Virus record (IMG/VR): IMGVR_UViG_3300032092_000083 | Span: 1 to 39,851 of that record | Reading direction: 5' to 3' (one strand) | Source: a virus | DNA length: 39,851 nucleotides | Part shown: positions 8,537 through 15,883 of the stretch, piece by piece | Position numbering within the stretch: the first letter of the stretch is position 1 | Layout of the letters: each line of letters opens with the position of its first letter | Notes under the pieces: generated by a model | The model's input: only the letters and a program-made list of their open reading frames with translations | Databases searched by the model: none | What the model was told of the DNA's origin: nothing | Made by a program: the position numbers and the translations under genes

Positions 8537-8994
8537 TGCTGACAATTGGAATTGATCCGGGCCTAACCGGTGCCGTGGGCGTGCTCGAAAACGGCGAGTT
8601 TCTAGCCGTCTTTGACATGCCCACGGTGTCGAAAGGCTCCGGCAGTGTGAAGAATGAGGTGGACCCGGCGGGCCTCGCCGCAATTCTTCGTGACTATCAT
8701 GCGCTATGCGTGATCGAGCGAGTCAACGCGATGCCCAAGCAAGGCTCCTCATCGACATTCAGCCTGGGCGACAGTTTTGGAGCCGCCCGGGCGGTTGTGG
8801 CTACAATGGGCATCAGCCTGACTTACGTCACGCCAACGGCCTGGAAGAAGCATTTCAAGCTGCCGTCAGACAAAGAGATGAGCCGTGCCCTGGCGATCCG
8901 CATGTTCCCTTCAGCACCCCTCAATCTGAAGAAACACGCGGATCGCGCCGAAGCCCTGTTGATGGCGCGGTGGCTCTACGAGACGCAGCGGTAA
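8533..8994 (+). CDS. RuvC-like Holliday junction resolvase
   Basis: A 153-aa RNase H-fold nuclease. The catalytic acids line up with RuvC: D8 in GIDPGLTGAVG, E62 in VIERV, and D137 with E140 in HADRAEALL (E. coli RuvC uses D7, E66, D138, D141). The SSSTFSLGDSFG stretch matches the RuvC substrate-binding region. Length is slightly shorter than bacterial RuvC, as is usual for phage versions. It would cut four-way junctions and branched replication products before packaging. The start overlaps the nuclease stop (ATGA); a second ATG at 8536 is also possible. It is the last plus-strand gene, with its stop three bases from the stop of the opposing 1017-aa gene. Confidence 0.85.
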   Translation: MMLTIGIDPGLTGAVGVLENGEFLAVFDMPTVSKGSGSVKNEVDPAGLAAILRDYHALCVIERVNAMPKQGSSSTFSLGDSFGAARAVVATMGISLTYVTPTAWKKHFKLPSDKEMSRALAIRMFPSAPLNLKKHADRAEALLMARWLYETQR

Positions 8995-8997
8995 GCC

Positions 8998-11900
8998 TTA
9001 CTGCGGAAGGCGCGTTGCCATCACGTTTACGTTGATGGGTTCAGGCTGGCGGTTGGATACGTTTTCCAATGCCCGGATAGCTGCAGCCACGCTTGTTGGA
9101 TTGTTTGACGCCAGCATTTCCGTGATCCGAACGGCGCGAGCCTCATCCAACTGTCCGTTTTGAACGGCCTGCGTAACCAACCTTGTGAGCGATTGGTCAA
9201 ACCCTCCGATTGCCGCAGAACTGTTACGAGACGTTTGATTGGCCCGATGAAACAATTGCGCTTCTCGATTGAGGGTGGCTGTGAACAGGTCGGCATAAGC
9301 GGGCGTTTCAAAAATTGCCCCGATGCGATTACGCATTGCCGGTGAATTGATCAGGCTTTGCGTGCTCGCCAAACTGGCCGCCGGATTCATAACAGAGCCG
9401 TAGATGTTTTGAACTGAACCGACACCCTGCTGAGGATCGGCGCTCTCCTCTTCAAAAAGTGCGCGACCGGCAGGGCCAGCCAGCCAGCCTTGCAGGCGAC
9501 GAACAGCCTGATCCTGCTGCCCAGGCAGACGCGCATCTCGCATGAGCGCCGCGAACAGCGTTGGATCAGGATCGGTTACGGCCCGAGAAATCAATCTCGC
9601 CGCACGATCAGAAGTTATATTTGTAAAAAAATTATTAAGCGCGCTTGATGCAATTGCCGGAGTTTGAATGTTTCCAGTGCCGGTAACTTGGGAGACTTTA
9701 CGACCAATTGCCGCACCACCTAGCTGAAGAAGCCTGTTTATCAATCTGTTTTGTGGTTCAACAACAATGCCGCCAATGTCGGGCAAATCACCGCGAGCAC
9801 GCTCCAGCGCGGTAAACTCCGTTCCAATTTGACGAAGGCGATTAAGTTCTTCAGGGCTAAAAACAGCCTCAAACACCGCGCGCTGTTTAGGACCATTCAG
9901 CATTTCAAGAATGGTGCTGCCTCGGAAAACTTCACCATTAAGGCCCGTTTGGCGAGAATTGGCCAAAACATTGTCTACAAAAGCACCCCGGAGGCCAGCC
10001 AAAGCCGCCCCGGAACTGTCGCGGGCCGCTGATCGCCTGAGCGATGTGGCAGCTTCAACGGGATTGTCCGCTCTAAATATGCGCGTCACCGCATCGTTAG
10101 GGTTGCCTTCCAAGAACCGTGCAATTGCTGTTTCTCGGGGGTTTTCTAAATTGCGAGAAACACCAATTTGGCGAGCTCCGGCACCCCGGGCTCGGGTTTG
10201 AGCTTCCAGGGCGTTGGTGACGGTTTCACGAAGTTGAGGATATTGCTCCAAGAGCGCCTCATTGCTCCGCATCCAAGACTCAACCGCTTCAGGTTTTAGA
10301 CGACCTTCTGCTGTGACCGCACGATCACGCAGGGAACGGGTCAGGTAATCTTGGATGGCGTTTTGAACAACTTCGTTTTGACCCGCCCCGATATTGGTCG
10401 GATCAGAAGTTGCGACACGCAAGGCGCTTTCAGCAACACCCCCCTGCACGCCGCCCTGACCGATGAGGCTGGTCAGTGTCATTTCAGCCGGAATCGCAGG
10501 TGATCCGCCGCGCGTATCAACAAGCCTTCCCGCCGGGCCTTCAGTAAACGTCTCATTTAGCCGTCGAGAAAAATCACGGGCAAGCGCATACGGGCCGCCG
10601 ATATCACCCAAGCTATTCATTGTTTTTAAAGTGGCTTTAGCCAAGTCTCCAGCTATACGAGCCTGATTGGGCTGCCCGGCGTCAGACGCACGACGTGCAA
10701 TATCCAACATTTCCGAACGAAAACCTTGAAGTTCTGAAGGAATTTCAAAGTCTCCAAGAAGTCGTTCCCCTTTCTTATTGGGTGCAAGAAAGCCGCGCGC
10801 AAACTCAGGAATATTTTGTTGTTGAGTGCGCGCAGTATCTGCAACAAGTTTATCAAATTCAACAAACAGCGGCCTAGTATCAATTTGCACTTCTTTTGGA
10901 ATTTCGTTCCAAAGAGTGTTTTCTTGTTTTCGCGCTGCTCTATACGCTTTTTCAAATTCTTCACGAACAACGCGAGAAGCGTCTTCAGCTGTTGACTGAG
11001 GCTCCAATGCCGCAACACGTTCACTCGCTTGGGTTCGAGCTTGTTCAACACGGGCTTGAAGGGCAGCATTCAACCGATCACGGCGGTTTTCCAAAAACGC
11101 TCGCGTTTGGGTTGGGTCACCACCAAGAGCGCGGGTTTCTTCCAACAAGGTCGCCTGCGCTGCTTCGGCCCGATCACGAAGAGACTTTTCAATTGTCGGA
11201 TCAGATTTTGCAACAGCGCGCTCCAGCGATAAAAGCAGTGGCTGTTGCGTGCGCTGGGCAGGCGTCAGGTCAGCGATTGTAGAGGTTTCGGCAGCAACGG
11301 CTGCCGCTTCGGGATCAGCCGTGAGGCTTTGCAGGCGACCGGGGGCGCGCGTCGGATCGGCTTGCGCTTCCCGCGCCCGACCGACCGCACGAGTAACCAA
11401 TCCCGTAGGGCCATACCGCAAGAGCATGCCAGCAAGCCCGGGCGAAACACCGCCGACGAGTTCACCGATCATGCCACCATACGGGCTGTCCGGGTTGTAC
11501 TCTTCCCCAACAAAACGACCGGCCCCGGCACCTGCGCCAGACGCCAATTCACCTGCGACAGTGGAAGCTGGCGCAACAAATTGACCGAAACGACCCGTCG
11601 AAGACCCAACCGGCGCTTGCGCGATACGTTGGCCCACACCAGCAACAAGAGGGTTCGCTGAAGATGCTGCCAAACGAGCGGCACCATAGCCGGGCACCAG
11701 CATACCCACCGATTCGCCAACGCCGCGCCCGATGTACTCCGCAGGTGTTTCAGGCTGTTGATCGACTCCTGGCACCATTTGGGCTCCAGTAGCCCGACCG
11801 AACCTCGACATGCCCGATTCAATGCTTGCTGAACCGCCGAAGGGCCGATCACTGACCGGCATGCCGGTGTATTTCAAAGCGAGGTTGGCCAGATCAACGG

Positions 11901-12051
11901 GCATGCCAAGCACCGATGCGATGCCACGATTTAGAAATGGAAGCGCGCCCCCGCCGCGCCCGGTTTCTTCGGCGGGCTCCGAAAAACTAGACCAAGGGCC
12001 TGTCTCAGCAGGAGGCTGAGGTGCAGCAAAACGTTCCCAGGGACCGGCCAT
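8998..12051 (-). CDS. Large internal virion / DNA-ejection protein (1017 aa)
   Basis: The last gene of the leftward operon. The N-terminus has two GPWxxF units (GPWERF, GPWSSF) in the first 25 residues, a motif common at the start of very large phage proteins. Residues about 35-220 are rich in Gly, Ala and hydrophobics (GIASVLGMPVDLANLAL, ESVGMLVPGYGAARLAA), possibly membrane-active. A long, mostly helical Ala/Arg/Glu-rich region follows (RDRLNAALQARVEQARTQ). Position after the hub and other large virion proteins, plus size, resembles the ejection proteins of T7 (gp15, gp16) and P22 (gp16, gp20). No transglycosylase motif is seen. The ATG overlaps the previous stop (TAATG). Bases about 10690-10990 are AT-richer than the rest of the gene. 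Gene call firm; function inferred. Confidence 0.72.
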   Translation of the reverse strand: MAGPWERFAAPQPPAETGPWSSFSEPAEETGRGGGALPFLNRGIASVLGMPVDLANLALKYTGMPVSDRPFGGSASIESGMSRFGRATGAQMVPGVDQQPETPAEYIGRGVGESVGMLVPGYGAARLAASSANPLVAGVGQRIAQAPVGSSTGRFGQFVAPASTVAGELASGAGAGAGRFVGEEYNPDSPYGGMIGELVGGVSPGLAGMLLRYGPTGLVTRAVGRAREAQADPTRAPGRLQSLTADPEAAAVAAETSTIADLTPAQRTQQPLLLSLERAVAKSDPTIEKSLRDRAEAAQATLLEETRALGGDPTQTRAFLENRRDRLNAALQARVEQARTQASERVAALEPQSTAEDASRVVREEFEKAYRAARKQENTLWNEIPKEVQIDTRPLFVEFDKLVADTARTQQQNIPEFARGFLAPNKKGERLLGDFEIPSELQGFRSEMLDIARRASDAGQPNQARIAGDLAKATLKTMNSLGDIGGPYALARDFSRRLNETFTEGPAGRLVDTRGGSPAIPAEMTLTSLIGQGGVQGGVAESALRVATSDPTNIGAGQNEVVQNAIQDYLTRSLRDRAVTAEGRLKPEAVESWMRSNEALLEQYPQLRETVTNALEAQTRARGAGARQIGVSRNLENPRETAIARFLEGNPNDAVTRIFRADNPVEAATSLRRSAARDSSGAALAGLRGAFVDNVLANSRQTGLNGEVFRGSTILEMLNGPKQRAVFEAVFSPEELNRLRQIGTEFTALERARGDLPDIGGIVVEPQNRLINRLLQLGGAAIGRKVSQVTGTGNIQTPAIASSALNNFFTNITSDRAARLISRAVTDPDPTLFAALMRDARLPGQQDQAVRRLQGWLAGPAGRALFEEESADPQQGVGSVQNIYGSVMNPAASLASTQSLINSPAMRNRIGAIFETPAYADLFTATLNREAQLFHRANQTSRNSSAAIGGFDQSLTRLVTQAVQNGQLDEARAVRITEMLASNNPTSVAAAIRALENVSNRQPEPINVNVMATRLPQ

Positions 12052-13616
12052 TATTCGCGACTCCAGTTGTTCTGGTCAGACGGATCACCGCCCGTGAAAG
12101 TGTAGCCGTCAATTACCTGACCCACTCGCGGAATTTGCGTATTGCGTGCGGTAGGGCGCTGACGGCGCGGAGGTGCAGCCTCTTCACGTTCCTGCGGAAC
12201 ACCAAGCGTAACCAGCAAGTTTCTAATATTGTTAGCCGCCTGCACTGCTTCTCTACGAGTGGTAACAGGAAGAGATGTGTCCCTACCTTCACGCTCTCGA
12301 TTTGCCAAACTTGAACGCAGTGTTGTGTCAAGGGTTCTAATTCTTGCAACAAGCGTTTGTGGATCAGTTAGAGCGGACGGTTCAATATTAATTTCTTTAC
12401 GAATGCGCTCTTGTTCTGCAACAGGAAAACGCGGATTATTAATTACAGAACGAATAATATCATTTTGAAAATTTGCAAACGTTTGACGACGTTCTGTAAA
12501 TTCAGGCGAAACCACGTTAACACCCGCCTGACCCAACACACGCTGCGCGTTTTCAGCCGCAGCCGGGCCAACACCCGTAGTAAATGGCGTTCTAGCCAAG
12601 TCATACAGCGATGCCACTGGTCGGGCACCTTCTGTCTCAGCAGGGCGAGCCGTACCGCTGCCAGCGGCAGCAGGAGCGGCAACAGGAGCCGCTGTCGTTG
12701 GGGCTGCGGTTGTTGGGGCAGCCGCCGGAAGCCCGGCAAGCGACGCCGCAGGCGCTGTCACGGGCCTCGACTCCCCTGTGATCCGGTTCACAAGTTGTGG
12801 CGTTCCGGTAACGGGATCAGGAACGACGCTGTCAACATTATCAACAATTCGAGAAGCCGTTTGGCGATCAACATTGTAAGTAGACATCATGTCATTGATT
12901 CGGGTTTCTCGCGCGCTTGGCTGATTACCCCGAAGATAGGCTTCAATCACTTTGCTGTTGATTGCACGACGTTCTGCCGCTTCTTGACCGGCAAGAGTTT
13001 GAAGCGATGCCAAATCCTGGCGGGCACCTGTCATCCGCAGTTCCTGAGCCCGCAAGCCCAGGGCGCGGCGATCAGCTTCTTCAGTCCTGCGGCCCTTGGC
13101 GTATTCGCTCATTTCCTTGCCGACGAGCGACAGGTTCTCAGCAAACTTGCCCGTTTTGGTGGGAGCACCAAAAGCCGCAGCCAAACGGAAATACATCTCG
13201 GCGCGAGATGTGGGGCTGTCGCTACGCTCAGACATTTGCCGAACCGCGTTAGAAAAAGCCTCAGTTTCGCTCCGAGCCGCCTGCTGGGCTTGTGCAAGCT
13301 GGGCACCGTAATTTGTGGTCGGGGTGGCATACCGCTGCAAAAGACTTTGTAGGTCCATCGTGCGGTTGTCGGATGCGGCAGGGATCGTTACCCGAGCCGG
13401 TGGCGGTGCCGCAGAGCTTGCGCCTTCGGTGGTTACATCACTGCCAGCGCCATCAGCAGGATCAGCCTGACCGGAGCCATCGTTGTACGCCATCGCCATG
13501 TCATTGAGGCCGCCCTCGTCAAAACGACGACGCACTGAACCGCCCTTGGCGTAGGCCGACTTTTTGCTCGGGGCCCCGCGATATTTCTGGTTCAGCCGAT
13601 ACAGATCAGATTTCAT
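12051..13616 (-). CDS. Internal virion protein with YAKGG N-terminus (521 aa)
   Basis: The N-terminus is basic and holds two glycine motifs, SAYAKGGSV and RRFDEGGLN, like other virion proteins of this phage. A helical region follows (about 95-240, with SPTSRAEMYFRLAAAFGAP and EADRRALGLRAQELR), then an Ala/Pro/Thr linker (about 285-325, PTTAAPTTAAPVAAP) and a second helical part. It ends in VGQVIDGYTFTGGDPSDQ, a short C-terminal element I know from other phage virion proteins. A strong AGGAGG ribosome site stands 8 bases before the ATG. It is flanked by two other large proteins, so I place it in the ejection complex. No enzyme motif is visible. Bases 12180-12520 are AT-rich within an otherwise GC-rich gene. 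Confidence 0.72.
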   Translation of the reverse strand: MKSDLYRLNQKYRGAPSKKSAYAKGGSVRRRFDEGGLNDMAMAYNDGSGQADPADGAGSDVTTEGASSAAPPPARVTIPAASDNRTMDLQSLLQRYATPTTNYGAQLAQAQQAARSETEAFSNAVRQMSERSDSPTSRAEMYFRLAAAFGAPTKTGKFAENLSLVGKEMSEYAKGRRTEEADRRALGLRAQELRMTGARQDLASLQTLAGQEAAERRAINSKVIEAYLRGNQPSARETRINDMMSTYNVDRQTASRIVDNVDSVVPDPVTGTPQLVNRITGESRPVTAPAASLAGLPAAAPTTAAPTTAAPVAAPAAAGSGTARPAETEGARPVASLYDLARTPFTTGVGPAAAENAQRVLGQAGVNVVSPEFTERRQTFANFQNDIIRSVINNPRFPVAEQERIRKEINIEPSALTDPQTLVARIRTLDTTLRSSLANREREGRDTSLPVTTRREAVQAANNIRNLLVTLGVPQEREEAAPPRRQRPTARNTQIPRVGQVIDGYTFTGGDPSDQNNWSRE

Positions 13617-13627
13617 ATCCAGCCTCC

Positions 13628-15883
13628 TCAGATGCTACCCAAAGCCTTGGCAGTATAGATGCCCGTGGCCAATTGCGACAGCGGCGACGGGCTATAACTG
13701 GCACCCGAGGTGCTACCCGTACTCGTCTGCACGGTTGGCACAGAGGGTGCGATACCGCGTATCTGCGTGCTGAGCCAATCCAATTGCTTCTGCGGATACA
13801 GCCGATCTTCCTCGGCCTTAGCACGGTCACGGTCAAAAATCCGCTGCACCATGTTTTGCTGAGCGGCACCAGCAGACTCAAGAGCCGCCGCATCCGCCGT
13901 TCTGAGGGCCTGATTTTGACGCGCCATCTCGCTGACATTCTGCAACGCCGACATCTGACGCACATAATCCTGGGCCTGGGCGGCTTGTGCCTGCTGCACC
14001 GCAGACAAACCATACTGTTGCTGAGCCTGACCGGCAGACGTCTGCATCTGGCCAATGTTGGCAAGAGTTTGCATCTGCTGACCGGTAAGCTGGCCGGATG
14101 TCTGACCCAAATTGGTGAGAGCTTGTAACTGCTGACCGGTAAGCTGTCCGGTGGTTTGGCCGAGATTTGCAAAAATATTGGCCTGCTGGCCTGTAAGTTG
14201 GCCTGCGGTTTGGCCAACATTGGCGAGGTTTTGCGCTTGCTGAGCAGTAAGCTGACCGGATGTTTGGCCGATATTAGCAAGGCTCTGCGCCTGCTGAGCG
14301 GTTAGCTGACCGGAAGACTGACCCATGTTGATAAGATTTTGTGCTTCTTGATTAGTAAGCTGTCCTGCTGACTGACCGAGGTTGGTAAGAGCTTGCATCT
14401 GCTGGTTGGTAAGCTGACCATAAGTCTGACCAATGTTAGTCAGATTTTGCATTTGCTGATTTGTAAGCTGGCCGGTGGTCTGACCCAAGTTGGTAAGAGC
14501 CTGCAACTGCTGAGCTGTGAGCTGACCCGTGGTCTGGCCCAAGTTGGTAAGAGCTTGCATCTGCTGGCCAGTGAGCTGACCGGCGGTCTGGCCAAGGTTA
14601 CCGTACTGGGCACCACCCTGAAGAACGCGCGACAAGTCTGCGCCGCTGATGCTGCCCACGGTGCCAGCCAACTGAGCCTGCCGCGCCAGATCGGCTTGGG
14701 CGGCGCTGAGAGACTGACCATAACCCTGTTGTGCCGCTTGAGACTGCTCTCTAAGGATGGCCTCCTGCGTGTCTCGCAGGGCGCGAGAACCAAACTCACC
14801 CATACGGTTGGAACCGAACTGCCCGGCCTTGATGAAAGCGTCGGAGACCTGCGGCAGCAGGTTCTCGGACAAGTTTCGGGCACCCTGCTTTGCAATGACA
14901 TCCAGCACGCCCTGCTGATAGGGCGACATATACTGGCCGACCTGTGAGGCCGAAGTCTGACCAGCGGCGGTGAGGTAGGGACTAGCTGCTGTCAGCGCGC
15001 GCTCGGCAAGAGATTGGGCAGTAGTGTTCTCGGCCTTGTTCAACAGCGGCTGCGCCGCGCCCACAATGTCCATCGACCCGGCGCGATTAAGGTACGGCTG
15101 CGCCGCGCCCACGATGTCCAGGGCACCGGCGCGATCAAGGTATGGCTGGGCTGAACCTATAACATCCAAAGCCGACGCGCGCTGAAGATACGGATCAGCG
15201 GCTTTAACGTTGTCAAGGGCGTTGGCTTTGTCAAAATATTTTTGAGCCGCTCCGATGCCACTCTTTGACGCGGCTTGATCAAAATAAAATTTGGCAGCGC
15301 CTGCAATATCTTGCGATGCGGCTCGTTCAAGATAAGGCTGCGCCGCCCCTGTAATATTTTGAGATGCGGCTTGACCCAAATAAGGCTGTGCGGCCCCCAT
15401 GAGATTTTGAGAGGCGGCTTGGCCCATATACGGCTGGGCTGATCCCAAAATATCTTGAGACCCAGCGCGCTGAAGATAAGGCTGGGCGACCCCGGCAATG
15501 TCCATCCCGGCGGCTTGGCCATACAATTGCTGGCCAGCGTTAAGGCTTGAACCGACCAAATCTTGCCGAAGATACGGAGCCTGACCGGCTCTAAGCTGAT
15601 CCGCGGTTCCCCTGCCGGAAAAATCCTTCATGCCCGTGCTGGCAAAAGTCATGTCGGGCTGGTATGCCCCGACGTTCTTGTTTACGAGGTCATACGCCTG
15701 CAATTGCTGCGGCGCGAAGCCTGCAAGCCTCTCGCCTTTATATGCTTCATATGGCCGGTTAGCTATATTGGTGGATGTTTGAATTAAATTGTAAATAGCA
15801 TCTTGCATCCACTTCGGTGTTTCCGAAGTGTTTTGTGCATACGATGTGGCAACTTGCGGCTCGCCCTGAAACAAACTAGCCAT
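13628..15883 (-). CDS. Repeat-rich internal virion protein (751 aa)
   Basis: The N-terminal 124 residues (TPKWMQDAIYNLIQTSTNIA, then YKGERLAGFAPQQLQAYDLV) resemble a domain frequent in metagenomic podovirus structural proteins. It is followed by ten 16-residue repeats (125-284, consensus AxxDIxGAAQPYLxRA), a helical spacer (285-430) and ten 18-residue repeats (431-610, consensus GQTxGQLTxQQxQALTNL). The C-terminal part has RIFDRDRAKAEEDRLYPQ. The repeats are low in charge and read as long helices. Position and composition suggest an ejected or internal structural protein that may form a fibre or tube; there is no catalytic motif. The ATG overlaps the previous stop (TGATG). It ends 12 bases before the 521-aa gene. 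Gene call firm, role inferred. Confidence 0.78.
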   Translation of the reverse strand: MASLFQGEPQVATSYAQNTSETPKWMQDAIYNLIQTSTNIANRPYEAYKGERLAGFAPQQLQAYDLVNKNVGAYQPDMTFASTGMKDFSGRGTADQLRAGQAPYLRQDLVGSSLNAGQQLYGQAAGMDIAGVAQPYLQRAGSQDILGSAQPYMGQAASQNLMGAAQPYLGQAASQNITGAAQPYLERAASQDIAGAAKFYFDQAASKSGIGAAQKYFDKANALDNVKAADPYLQRASALDVIGSAQPYLDRAGALDIVGAAQPYLNRAGSMDIVGAAQPLLNKAENTTAQSLAERALTAASPYLTAAGQTSASQVGQYMSPYQQGVLDVIAKQGARNLSENLLPQVSDAFIKAGQFGSNRMGEFGSRALRDTQEAILREQSQAAQQGYGQSLSAAQADLARQAQLAGTVGSISGADLSRVLQGGAQYGNLGQTAGQLTGQQMQALTNLGQTTGQLTAQQLQALTNLGQTTGQLTNQQMQNLTNIGQTYGQLTNQQMQALTNLGQSAGQLTNQEAQNLINMGQSSGQLTAQQAQSLANIGQTSGQLTAQQAQNLANVGQTAGQLTGQQANIFANLGQTTGQLTGQQLQALTNLGQTSGQLTGQQMQTLANIGQMQTSAGQAQQQYGLSAVQQAQAAQAQDYVRQMSALQNVSEMARQNQALRTADAAALESAGAAQQNMVQRIFDRDRAKAEEDRLYPQKQLDWLSTQIRGIAPSVPTVQTSTGSTSGASYSPSPLSQLATGIYTAKALGSI
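14054..14593 (-). repeat. Ten tandem 54-base coding repeats (18-aa unit)
   Basis: Ten in-frame units of exactly 18 codons, residues 431-610 of the 751-aa protein. Each begins G-Q-[TS]-x-G-Q-L-T and continues Q-[QE]-x-x-x-[LF]-x-N-[LIMV]. Positions 1, 2, 5-8 and 17 are nearly invariant, and an eleventh partial GQM follows. The DNA copies have diverged at third positions, so the array is not the product of a very recent expansion. Confidence 0.95.
15032..15511 (-). repeat. Ten tandem 48-base coding repeats (16-aa unit)
   Basis: Ten in-frame units of exactly 16 codons, residues 125-284 of the 751-aa protein, such as GALDIVGAAQPYLNRA. The A-Q-P-Y-L core is kept in most copies; copies 5-7 (ASQDIAGAAKFYFDQA onward) are the most diverged and are written in AT-richer codons. 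Unit length and sequence differ from the 18-residue array downstream in the same protein. Confidence 0.95.

Noticed and set aside
8991-9001. GTAAG-C-CTTAC palindrome at the convergent junction as a bidirectional terminator
   Set aside because: Five-base arms with a one-base centre cannot form a stable hairpin, and there is no T-run.
12411-13352. 313-aa plus-strand frame
   Set aside because: It lies opposite the 521-aa virion gene, has an Arg/Ser/Cys-rich composition and no ribosome site of note.
14054-15511. Regular repeats that might suggest a CRISPR array
   Set aside because: The 48- and 54-base units are contiguous, have no spacers, are in frame and encode conserved peptide units.
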